DNA of 64,000 nucleotides from Streptomyces sp. yr375 (lineage in GTDB: Bacteria > Actinomycetota > Actinomycetes > Streptomycetales > Streptomycetaceae): the NCBI RefSeq assembly GCF_900110755.1, contig NZ_FOFF01000026.1:1-64000 (forward strand), given 5' to 3'. A model generated the notes under the pieces. It saw nothing but the letters and a program-made list of their open reading frames with translations. It had not been told where the DNA came from and ran no database searches. Both the position numbers and the translations under genes were made by a program. Of the stretch, positions 13,067 to 20,133 are shown piece by piece. Every line of letters begins with the position of its first letter. Position 1 is the stretch's first letter.

Positions 13067-13249
13067 CAGGATCCGGGCGGCCCTCCAAACCCGGCTCTGC
13101 CCACCCCGCTCACTCTCCGGTGAGAGCGCTCAGCCCTTGCAGGGACGGAACGGTCATGGAGGCGAGCCCGTCAGTAGTCCAGGTGGGACAGCAACTCGTT
13201 GACGGGCTGGTTCCGTATATGACAGGTACGTAGGCCTGGACCGGGCCGC

Positions 13250-14080
13250 CTACTCGTGGAGACGGAGGAATTCCCGCGCGCCGCGCAGGTGGGTGCGCAG
13301 GGACCGTTGGGTCGTCCGGCTGTCGAGGCGTACGTCGAGCGCTCCGGGAACGGGGCTCTCCGCCCGCAGACCCGCGGGCAGACGGGAGGCGTCGAGACCG
13401 TCGCGCCTGGCGATGAGGACGCCTAGTTCGTGGCGGCTCAGGGCGTCGGACCCTGCGAGATGGTGGACACCTGCTGCTCCGCTCGCCGCCAGTTCCAGCA
13501 GCGCTGCCGCCAGGTCCGAGACATGGACTGGGCAGCGTACGTCGTCGGTGAACAGGGCGCCGTCGAAGGTGCCGGTGACGAGTCGGTGCACCAGGCGCTC
13601 GTGCACGGAACGCCCGTGGCCGATGATCAGCGACGTGCGGGCGACCACGGCCGTCGGATGCACCGTGAGGACCCCGGTCTCCGCCGCGGCCTTGGCCGCG
13701 CCGTACGGGGTGACGGGGTCCGGGAGACAGGACTCGTCGTAGTGGACTCGGCCCACGCCCGAGAACACCGCGTCGCTGGACACGTGGACCATGCGGGTCC
13801 CGTGCTTCGCCGCGACCAGCGCGAGCTGGAGGGGGCCTTGCGCCGTGACCGCCCAGTCGGCCCCGCCGCTCGACGCGTTGATGACGACGCTGGGGTTCAC
13901 CTCGGCCATGACGGCGTCCAGGCTGTCCGCGTCCCGCAGATCGAGGGGGCGCCACGCGGTCGGCGAGGCGGTGCCCGGTTCTCTCGTGTACGTCGCGACT
14001 GTCGTGTGCCCCGCCGTTCTCGCCTGCCGGACCAACTCGGACCCCAGGAAGCCGGACCCACCGACGATCAGAACCGTCAT
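13250..14080 (-). CDS. RmlD-like NAD(P)-dependent sugar-nucleotide reductase
   Basis: A 276-residue extended short-chain dehydrogenase of the RmlD (dTDP-4-dehydrorhamnose reductase) type. It shows MTVLIVGGSGFLGSELVRQA (GxxGxxG) at the N-terminus and the D58-like block WRPLDLRDADSLDAVM. NASSGGADW follows, then VHVSSDAVFSG and the catalytic YGAAKAAAE. PVHVSDLAAALLELA near residue 190 is also typical. The ATG at 14080 starts directly at the first beta strand; the longer upstream frame overlaps a terminator hairpin and is rejected. No deoxysugar genes are nearby, so the role in rhamnose synthesis is doubtful. It is isolated within the island. Confidence 0.82.
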   Translation of the reverse strand: MTVLIVGGSGFLGSELVRQARTAGHTTVATYTREPGTASPTAWRPLDLRDADSLDAVMAEVNPSVVINASSGGADWAVTAQGPLQLALVAAKHGTRMVHVSSDAVFSGVGRVHYDESCLPDPVTPYGAAKAAAETGVLTVHPTAVVARTSLIIGHGRSVHERLVHRLVTGTFDGALFTDDVRCPVHVSDLAAALLELAASGAAGVHHLAGSDALSRHELGVLIARRDGLDASRLPAGLRAESPVPGALDVRLDSRTTQRSLRTHLRGAREFLRLHE

Positions 14081-14107
14081 GCGCGTAACCGTAGCCCCGT
14101 GGGCCCC

Positions 14108-14152
14108 ACGATGAAGGCGGTCACCCTGTGTTCGGGTGACCGCCTTCATCGT
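14108..14152 (+). terminator. Strong 19-bp hairpin, bidirectional terminator
   Basis: The arms acgatgaaggcggtcaccc (14108-14126) and its exact complement (14134-14152) flank a 7-base loop. It lies upstream of the RmlD-like gene start and directly downstream of the truncated acetyltransferase, so it most likely terminated that minus-strand gene. Confidence 0.8.
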
Positions 14153-14175
14153 CCGTCCGGCCGGACGGGAAGCGA

Positions 14176-14304
14176 CTACGTCTGCGGCTGCCAGAGGTAG
14201 TGGACGTCGGGTTCGCGCTCGTCGCTGCGCTGATCGTCGGCGCGCTCGGCCTTGGTGAAGCCGTGCCGCTGGTAGAAGCGCTGGGCCGGGCCATTGAGGT
14301 TGTC
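14176..14304 (-). pseudogene. C-terminal fragment of a GNAT acetyltransferase, cut by an IS3 remnant
   Basis: The last 42 codons of a GNAT-fold N-acetyltransferase are visible: DNLNGPAQRFYQRHGF (the final alpha-beta of the fold, with the typical N..A..FY...GF pattern), then a polar tail ending HYLWQPQT. The frame begins abruptly where IS3-like sequence starts at about 14305, so the first ~75% of the gene is missing. The terminator at 14108-14152 sits at the expected place downstream. Confidence 0.72.
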
Positions 14305-14690
14305 CCGAGATGCGGAGGAAGTTGACAGTGGGTCAGATGGGACTCGTAAGAGGACCTGTGGCTATGACTGCACCCCGGAAATACTCGCTTGCGCGGCTGG
14401 ATCCGCCAGGCCGAGGCGGACGCCGGCGAACGCGACGACCGTCTCACCACCGGCGAACGCGCCGAGCTCGCGGCCCTGCGCAAGGAGATCGCCCGGCTCA
14501 AGCGGGCAACGACGTTCTGCGGACGGCCTCGGCTTTTTCGCGGCGCAACTCGACCCGACCCCGACCCGACCCGGCCCAGGTGACAGCGCTTGTTGACGAG
14601 CATCCCCGCCTGGGAGTCGAGTGCGTACTGCGGGAACTGCACATCACTTCCTCCACCTGCTACCGCTGGTGCACGCCGTCCTCAGATGAA
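14305..14690 (+). pseudogene. IS3-family insertion sequence remnant (orfA/orfB pieces)
   Basis: The plus strand begins an IS3-type OrfA at 14364 (MTAPRKYS), which then loses most of its helix-turn-helix domain to an internal deletion. It resumes as WIRQAEADAGERDDRLTTGE and LAALRKEIARLKRATTF (leucine-zipper end of OrfA). In the next frame it continues as PRPDPAQVTALVDEHPRLG and VECVLRELHITSSTCYRW, the start of OrfB. The DDE catalytic domain is absent. The remnant abuts the broken acetyltransferase gene and the MmyB-type regulator. Confidence 0.72.
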
Positions 14691-14699
14691 GGGATTGGA

Positions 14700-15593
14700 C
14701 TATCCGTTGTGTGCTTCGAGCTCGGTCGCCAGCGTCTGTTGGGTGGCCGCCCACGACGCCAGGAGCGCCAAATTGTCGGCGGTCGGTGTGCCCGCGGGGG
14801 CGGTGTAGATGTTGAGGTGCAGGCCGGGTTCGGCGGGCAGTTGCAGGGACTCGACGTCCAAGTCGAGCTGGCCCACGATCGGATGGCGCACCCGCTTGCG
14901 GCCGGACCGGTGCAGCCGCACGTCCTGAGATGCCCACCGCTGCCGAAATAGCTCACTGCACGTCGACAGTTCGCCGACCAGGGCGATCAGCTCCTCGTCG
15001 TGGGGATTACGGCCGGCTTCCATGCGTAGCTTCGCGGCCACGCCACCGGCGACTTGGTCGTAGTCGACAAAGAAATCTCTTGCCGCCTCGGGTTTCAGAT
15101 AGACGAACCGCGCTGTGTTCGCGGGCCGTCGCGGTTCGGCCAGCACCGGTGAATACAGCGCGCGAGCGAGTTGATTCATGGCGAGCACGTCATAACGGCC
15201 GCTACCGATCCAGGCCGGCGCATCGGAGATCGCGTCGAGCACCTGCTGCAACGTCGAGCGCACCGTCACGACAGGCCTACGCCGGCGTGGGCCGCCGGGC
15301 GTCCTGGATTGGCGCGCGAGGTGGAACAGGTGGTCGCGCTCGGCCTCGTCGAGTTGCAAGGCAGAGGCCAACGCGTCGAGCACGCCGTCGGAGGCACCGG
15401 CGAGGCTGCCGCGCTCCATGCGCACGTAGTAGTCGACCGACACCCCCGCCAGTAGCGCCACCTCCTCGCGGCGCAGACCTTTGACCCGACGGTTGCCGCC
15501 GTAAGCGGGCAGGCCCGCCTGCTCGGGTGCGATGCGGGCGCGACGCGAGCTGAGGAACTCCCGGATCTCGGTGCGTAGATCCATCGTGGTCAT
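14700..15593 (-). CDS. XRE/MmyB-type helix-turn-helix transcriptional regulator
   Basis: A 297-residue regulator. The N-terminal XRE helix-turn-helix is at about residues 10-75 (LRREEVALLAGVSVDYYVRM, then ERGSLAGASDGVLDALASAL). A C-terminal MmyB-like PAS-type ligand-binding domain from ~105 includes WIGSGRYDVLAMNQLARALY and DVRLHRSGRKRVRHPIVG. Proteins of this type, common in Streptomyces, often repress a neighbouring oxidoreductase gene. Here the downstream part of the pair is the SDR, which lies 27 bases upstream on the same strand, so the two are probably co-transcribed. The inducing ligand is unknown; fatty-acid-like ligands are reported for MmyB domains in general. Confidence 0.88.
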   Translation of the reverse strand: MTTMDLRTEIREFLSSRRARIAPEQAGLPAYGGNRRVKGLRREEVALLAGVSVDYYVRMERGSLAGASDGVLDALASALQLDEAERDHLFHLARQSRTPGGPRRRRPVVTVRSTLQQVLDAISDAPAWIGSGRYDVLAMNQLARALYSPVLAEPRRPANTARFVYLKPEAARDFFVDYDQVAGGVAAKLRMEAGRNPHDEELIALVGELSTCSELFRQRWASQDVRLHRSGRKRVRHPIVGQLDLDVESLQLPAEPGLHLNIYTAPAGTPTADNLALLASWAATQQTLATELEAHNG

Positions 15594-15620
15594 CCCCTCA
15601 CCGTAAGCCCGGCCCGCAGC

Positions 15621-16427
15621 CTAAGGGGTACCCGATGCGGTCGTCGCGGTGCCGCCGTCCACCGGGATGATGGCGCCCGTGAGGTAGGACCCGGCCCGGC
15701 TGGCGAGAAACACGGCGATACCCGCCATGTCGTCGTCGCGGCCGAGCCGGCGCAGAGGGGCCGCCGCCGCGATCTTGTCGCCGATGGCATCGAGCGTGGA
15801 CTCCATCATCTGCGACGGGAACACTCCCGGTGCTACCGCGTTCACCGTGACGTGCTGCGGGCCCAGCTCTCTGGCGAGCACCCTGGTGAGTTGATGGAGT
15901 GCCGCTTTGCTGCTGGCGTACGAGTAGTTGGGCGACTGGGCGACGTGGATGGCGCCGATACTGCCGATGTTGATGATCCGCGCGGGATCATCGGCGGTGC
16001 CCGCCTTGCGAAGTGCGGGGAGCAGCGCCTGCACCAGCCAGAACGGCGACTTGAGGTTGAGATCGATCACTGTGTCCCAGGCCTCGTCCGGGAACGTCGC
16101 CAGCGGCTCGCGCCACATCGCTCCCGCGTTGTTGACAAGGATGTCCAGGCCTTCCGAGTGGGCCTGGACGAGATCAGCGAGGCGCTGACACTCGTCGTGC
16201 CTGGACAGGTCGGCGGGAATTGCTTGAACGTCGCCGAATTCGGACAGTTGATGCTGTGCCTCCGCGCACGCGTCTGCCTTGCGTGAGCTGATGACGACGC
16301 GGGCGCCCGCCTGGAGAAGGCCGCGCGCAATCATCATCCCAATGCCCCTGGTGCCGCCAGTGACAAGGGCGCACTTCCCACTCAGATCGAAAAGTTCTGT
16401 GTGAGTGGTGAATTGGTTGTCCGCCAT
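15621..16427 (-). CDS. SDR family oxidoreductase (3-oxoacyl-ACP reductase-like)
   Basis: A 268-residue classical SDR. It shows LVTGGTRGIGMMIARGLLQA near residue 22, VNNAGAMWREPLA near 97, catalytic Ser in NIGSIGAIHVA, and YSYASSKAALHQL (YxxxK) near 168. It ends with GSYLTGAIIPVDGGT, the usual C-terminal block. The closest well-known relatives by motif are RhlG/FabG-type ketoreductases and sugar dehydrogenases. The gene is probably co-expressed with the MmyB-type regulator downstream. Codons are slightly less GC-biased than in the core genes around, which fits acquired DNA. Confidence 0.88.
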   Translation of the reverse strand: MADNQFTTHTELFDLSGKCALVTGGTRGIGMMIARGLLQAGARVVISSRKADACAEAQHQLSEFGDVQAIPADLSRHDECQRLADLVQAHSEGLDILVNNAGAMWREPLATFPDEAWDTVIDLNLKSPFWLVQALLPALRKAGTADDPARIINIGSIGAIHVAQSPNYSYASSKAALHQLTRVLARELGPQHVTVNAVAPGVFPSQMMESTLDAIGDKIAAAAPLRRLGRDDDMAGIAVFLASRAGSYLTGAIIPVDGGTATTASGTP

Positions 16428-16769
16428 TGGTCTCCATCCCTTATGCCGTGGAAGAATGCGCCGACACGGTCGCGCATTCGAGGCAGATGAATTGAACTGA
16501 TGGGTGTAAAGCTGCAGTTGTGTCCATGGAGTGTTGTCGGCGCTTTCGACTCAACCAGGTTGACAGGCGTTTTGGACGTCTGGGAGACCCTGGTGATACA
16601 GGTACTGCGAGAGCCCCCCTTGCCTGGTGCGCTGACTCACCCCGGATCCAGCGGCTTGATGCCGGTGGATGGTTCTTCCACCGGAAACGAAGAAGTGCCT
16701 TGCGGCCTGCGATGGTGGGTTTCTCCAGGACCACATCAGGCACGATCGGCAAGGCACTTCCGAGATGCA
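16428..16769. other. Intergenic stretch with an inverted repeat, probable IS end
   Basis: No gene was found. gaagtgccttgc (16692-16703) and its exact complement gcaaggcacttc (16749-16760) form a 12-bp inverted repeat with a 45-base spacer, just upstream of the IS1380 remnant. It is probably an insertion-sequence end or transposase promoter/operator. The region also contains the promoter side of the SDR gene. Confidence 0.5.
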
Positions 16770-17088
16770 GTCTTCCTGTGCCGCGCGGCGGTCCCATCCG
16801 CGTTCGATGATCCGAACCTGGTCGCGTACGGCGGGCTGGAGCCGGTGGTGCGGCTGGCCGAGCGGTGCGGTCAGCCCGCGCTGGTCGGGGCGTATGTCCG
16901 GCTGCCCGCCTCGAAGGACGGGGCGTCGACGACATGGACTGCTGCGGCATGGTGTGGTGGGCCGCCTGTTCTTCGGAGTGCGGGCCCCGTCCACGCCGGG
17001 GTCGTTCCTGCGCTGCTTTTCACTCACGGGCAGGTGAAGCAACTGCACGCCGTGGCCCGCCGGGTTCCTGCCCGAACTGGCCCGTCAC
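16770..17088 (+). pseudogene. IS1380-family transposase N-terminal remnant, frameshifted
   Basis: Successive plus-strand frames read SAFDDPNLVAYGGLEPVVRL and AERCGQPALVGAYVRLPASK, then (V)DDMD. A change of frame gives LLRHGVVGRLFFGVRAPSTP and GSFLRCFSLTG; a further shift gives HGQVKQLHAVARR and FLPELARH. This is the order of the N-terminal region of IS1380-type transposases (the DDMD..LRHG....RAPST.G.FLR.FT.G...QL block). At least two frameshifts are needed and the rest of the transposase is missing, because the sequence runs directly into a recombinase fragment at 17089. Confidence 0.72.
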
Positions 17089-17265
17089 AAGTCGATCGGC
17101 TCCCTCGCCCGCCGGCTTGGGCATGCCGGCCCTGGCTTTACTCTGCGTACATACACGCACTTCATGCCCGATGCGGGCGCCCGCGAGGTCGCGCCGCCAT
17201 GGATGCTTGGATCAGCGGGGAGGCGAACTCCCTGGAAACGCCCTGACGGTCGTGCGGGGGTGTGA
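17089..17265 (+). pseudogene. C-terminal fragment of a tyrosine recombinase (phage/ICE integrase)
   Basis: The frame reads KSIGSLARRLGHAGPGFTLR followed by TYTHFMPDAGARE. This is the LGH box and the catalytic Tyr (codon 17152-17154) of an integrase, followed by a short tail to a stop at 17263. The Arg-HxxR part and everything before it are absent; upstream sequence is IS1380-like. The fragment ends 43 bases before the right direct repeat, the normal position for an integrase gene at the edge of an integrated element. It cannot be active. Confidence 0.65.
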
Positions 17266-17307
17266 GGGGCAGGAAACATGCAGGTCATTGTGGGTATGGA
17301 GCAGAAT

Positions 17308-17326
17308 TCATGCGGTTGACGGTCTT
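17308..17326 (+). repeat. Right copy of the 19-bp direct repeat bounding the island (attR-like)
   Basis: This is identical to 10077-10095 and includes the ATG (17310) and first codons of the DUF3046 gene. With the recombinase fragment ending just upstream, it is a candidate right junction of an integrated element that kept the target gene's coding start intact. Confidence 0.7.
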
Positions 17327-17504
17327 TTGGCAGCGGATGGACGAGCACTTCGGCGCGGGGTACGCCGACACCTTCGCGCGCGATCACGTGATGACGGAGC
17401 TCGGCGGGCGCACGGTGCACGAGGCGCTGGCGCACGGCTGGGAGGCCAAGGACGTGTGGCGCGTGGTGTGCGTGGCGATGAACGTTCCGCAGGAGATGCG
17501 CTGA
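17310..17504 (+). CDS. DUF3046 family protein
   Basis: A 64-residue conserved actinobacterial protein of unknown function (DUF3046). It begins MRLTVFWQRMDEHFGAGYAD, continues with FARDHVMTELGGRTVHEALA and ends WRVVCVAMNVPQEMR. It is full length for the family. In Streptomyces it normally sits close upstream of the recA region, as here. The gene start lies inside the right 19-bp repeat, so its native upstream region has been replaced by island DNA; no convincing ribosome site is visible before 17310 (atggagcagaattc). Expression may therefore differ from that in relatives. Confidence 0.85.
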   Translation: MRLTVFWQRMDEHFGAGYADTFARDHVMTELGGRTVHEALAHGWEAKDVWRVVCVAMNVPQEMR

Positions 17505-17564
17505 TCCGTCACGAAGATCGTAGGCGGTCCTCCGGTTGTCGGTGGCGTAGGCGAGACTTGGACC

Positions 17565-18845
17565 GTGGCACCCACTGACGAGACCGGGCAGGCGGCCCGG
17601 CACGCATCCCCGCCCGGGCCGCCGCCGCCCGCCGGGCCGCCGCCGCCCGCCGGGCCGCCCCCGGCCGACGGCGGCGCCGCGCAGGGTGCCCGTATGCCGC
17701 GCTGGCTTCCGCGCGCCATGGTGCTCGCGCTCGCCCTCTTCGGTGCGTTCCAGCTCGGCACCTGGGCCTTCCACCAGGTCATCGGGCTGCTGCTCAACAT
17801 CCTGATCGCGTTCTTCCTGGCCCTCGCCATAGAGCCCGCGGTCAGCCGGATGGCCGCCCGCGGAATGCGCAGGGGGTTCGCCACCTTCCTGGTCTTCTTC
17901 GGCCTGCTGATCGCGGTCGCCGGCTTCTTCACGCTGCTCGGCTCGCTCCTCGCGGGACAGATCATCAAGATGATCGAGGGCTTCCCGGAGTACCTCGACT
18001 CGGTGATCAACTGGGTCAACAACACGTTCCACACCGACCTCAGGCGCGTGGACGTCCAGGAGGGACTGCTCCACTCCGAGTGGCTCAAGAAGTACGCCCA
18101 GAACAGCGCCGCCGGCGTCCTGGATGTCTCCACACAGGTCCTCGGCGGTCTCTTCCAGCTCCTGACGATCGCCTTGTTCTCGTTCTACTTCGCCGCCGAC
18201 GGACCCCGCCTGCGGCGCGCGGTGTGCTCCGTCCTGCCGCCCGCCAGACAGGGCGAGGTGCTGCGCGCGTGGGAGATCGCCGTCGCCAAGACCGGCGGCT
18301 ACCTGTACTCGCGCGGGCTGATGGCGTTGATCTCCGGCGTGGCGCACTACATATTGCTGCAGGCCCTGGGCATCCCGTACGCGCCCGTCCTCGCCGTCTG
18401 GGTGGGCGTGGTCTCGCAGTTCATCCCGACCATCGGCACCTATCTCGCGGGCGCCCTGCCCATGCTGATCGCCTTCACGGTCTCGCCCCTGTACGCACTG
18501 TGGGTGTTGATCTTCGTGGTGGTCTACCAGCAGTTCGAGAACTACATGCTGCAACCCAAGCTGACCTCGAAGACCGTCGACATCCACCCCGCCGTCGCCT
18601 TCGGCTCCGTCATCGCCGGCACCGCCCTCCTGGGCGCCGTCGGCGCGCTGATCGCCATCCCGGCGGTCGCCACGCTGCAGGCGTTCCTGGGTGCCTACGT
18701 GAAGCGCTACGACGTCACGGACGACCCCCGCGTCCACGGCCACCGGGGCCGCGGCGAGGGGCCGGGACCACTCACCCGCGCGCGGGGGTTGTGGACGCGC
18801 GTGCGGCACCGGGCGGGCGGCGGGCCGCGGGAGCGGTCCGACTGA
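17565..18845 (+). CDS. AI-2E family transporter
   Basis: A 426-residue membrane protein of the AI-2E/PerM family, putative transporters or permeases whose substrates are mostly unproven. The first ~45 residues are proline-rich (repeats of GPPPPA). Eight hydrophobic segments follow, starting MVLALALFGAFQLGTWAFHQ, with the family block VSQFIPTIGTYLAGALPMLI near residue 290 and VYQQFENYMLQPKL near 330. The GTG at 17565 follows DUF3046 by 60 bases. The C-terminal tail is basic and cytoplasmic. It ends 15 bases from the convergent membrane-protein gene. Confidence 0.88.
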   Translation: MAPTDETGQAARHASPPGPPPPAGPPPPAGPPPADGGAAQGARMPRWLPRAMVLALALFGAFQLGTWAFHQVIGLLLNILIAFFLALAIEPAVSRMAARGMRRGFATFLVFFGLLIAVAGFFTLLGSLLAGQIIKMIEGFPEYLDSVINWVNNTFHTDLRRVDVQEGLLHSEWLKKYAQNSAAGVLDVSTQVLGGLFQLLTIALFSFYFAADGPRLRRAVCSVLPPARQGEVLRAWEIAVAKTGGYLYSRGLMALISGVAHYILLQALGIPYAPVLAVWVGVVSQFIPTIGTYLAGALPMLIAFTVSPLYALWVLIFVVVYQQFENYMLQPKLTSKTVDIHPAVAFGSVIAGTALLGAVGALIAIPAVATLQAFLGAYVKRYDVTDDPRVHGHRGRGEGPGPLTRARGLWTRVRHRAGGGPRERSD

Positions 18846-18860
18846 GGGTCGCGGCGCGCG

Positions 18861-19778
18861 TCAGGACGTGAGGACGGCCCACACGGCCCACGCCCCGGCC
18901 GCGGCGACCGCGACCGCGTAACACCCCACCACCGCGGCCACGATCCGCCACCGCACCGACTCGCTCCAGGACGTGCGGGACAGCAGCCAGGCGAGAAGGG
19001 GCAGCACCACAACGGCGTGCAGGCTGACTCCGTGCAGCGGCTTGAACGGAGCCGTCGAGTGGTACGCCGCCTCCTGGTGCCCCGCGCGGGTGAGCACCAC
19101 ACCGCGCGCGATCATCGCCGCACCCGAGGCGAGCGCGACCAGCAGGATCGCGAAACCGGAGCGCACCGCCAGGGCCATCCCGGCCGGGCCCGTCGGCCGG
19201 TGCCGGAAGGACGCCACGGCGAACACGGTGAGCAGCACCACGAGGACGCCGCCGCCGACCGCGAGCACCATGGACACCGCCGTGTCGAACGGCGTCTCCA
19301 TGTCCAGGTGCGAGGGCACTCCGCGCCACGCCTGGAGGGTGATCCCCCCGACCTCGACGACGCAGTCGACGGCGAACACCCCGAGCAGCGCGGTACGCAG
19401 CCGCGGTCCGACGCGCACATACGACGTGACCTTGACGACCGCGAGAAGCGTCACCCCGAAGGAGAGCCCGAAGGTCACCGGCTTGCGCCAGGAGACGGGC
19501 GCGTCCCAGGGACCGCCGTCGACGGCGAACACCACGAGGTGGACGAGCCCGGAGAGGATCAGGAGGACCGCGGTCCCCAGGTAGAGGCGGTACGGGATCC
19601 GGCTCGTCTGCCCCGGTGCGGCTCCGGCTTCGGTTCCGGGTCCGGCTTCAGGATCGGCTTCGGGTCCGGCTTCGCTGCGGGGCGTAGTGGTCTTCTGCTC
19701 GTCCATGCCGCCAATGCCATCGATGCCGTCCGTGCCGTCCGTGCCGTTCATGCTGCTCATGCCGTCCGTGTCGTCCAT
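18861..19778 (-). CDS. Conserved hypothetical membrane protein
   Basis: A 305-residue membrane protein of unknown function. The first ~60 residues are low complexity: a repeated Asp-Gly-(Thr/Ile/Met) stretch, then Glu/Ala/Gly/Pro-rich sequence. About seven membrane helices follow from YLGTAVLLILSGLVHLVVFA, with SWRKPVTFGLSFGVTLLAVV and LHGVSLHAVVVLPLLAWLL. It resembles uncharacterised Streptomyces proteins seen near recA. The ATG at 19778 is the first that keeps the acidic repeat; a start at the internal ATG codons would remove only low-complexity sequence. It is divergent from recA. Confidence 0.7.
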   Translation of the reverse strand: MDDTDGMSSMNGTDGTDGIDGIGGMDEQKTTTPRSEAGPEADPEAGPGTEAGAAPGQTSRIPYRLYLGTAVLLILSGLVHLVVFAVDGGPWDAPVSWRKPVTFGLSFGVTLLAVVKVTSYVRVGPRLRTALLGVFAVDCVVEVGGITLQAWRGVPSHLDMETPFDTAVSMVLAVGGGVLVVLLTVFAVASFRHRPTGPAGMALAVRSGFAILLVALASGAAMIARGVVLTRAGHQEAAYHSTAPFKPLHGVSLHAVVVLPLLAWLLSRTSWSESVRWRIVAAVVGCYAVAVAAAGAWAVWAVLTS

Positions 19779-19943
19779 GCAGCGAGCGTCTCGGTCGCGT
19801 CGTGCGCCGTCGTCGTCCGGCCGAAGGCATCCGCCGTACGCCCGGGGCAGTAGCCGTGAGGGTGTGGGACGAGGGCGGGGCAGGGCCGGATCAGGGGTGT
19901 CGCCCGGTGGTGAACGTAGCCTCGGAAGTGCCGCGTGGTGCGC

Positions 19944-19971
19944 TTGACACGAAAATCGAACATCCATTCTC
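19944..19971 (+). promoter_or_regulatory. recA promoter with LexA (SOS) box
   Basis: TTGACA at 19944-19949 is a good -35 element. tcGAACATCCATTCtc at 19956-19971 matches the actinobacterial LexA box (GAAC-N4-GTTC) with one mismatch in the right half and lies between -35 and the presumed start site. A -10-like TCTCAT falls 18 bases after the -35. The long leader to the recA ATG at 20134 is about 160 bases. Confidence 0.7.
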
Positions 19972-20133
19972 ATGGAGGCTCCGGTGCAGCTCGTGGTGGG
20001 AATTTCGTCCCGTTTGGGGCGGGTAAGTGCCCGAGTTATCCACAGGCCGGACCGGCGTCGAGGCGCATTGTCAGTGGCAGGCGTTAGCGTCTTTGACGTG
20101 AAGCGATCGACTCAAGCAAACCGGGTGGAACCC

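Noticed and set aside
13110..13955. 281-codon minus-strand ORF in another frame across the RmlD-like gene
   Set aside because: It is an Arg/Pro-rich shadow of the real reductase frame.
17085..18809. 574-codon minus-strand frame over the AI-2E transporter
   Set aside because: Its composition (Asp/Glu/Gln/His/Arg-rich) is that of the complement of a membrane protein gene; no homology is recognised.
19979..20133. N-terminal extension of RecA from an upstream start
   Set aside because: The extension would overlap the LexA box and promoter; all RecA homology starts at MAGTDREKAL (20134).
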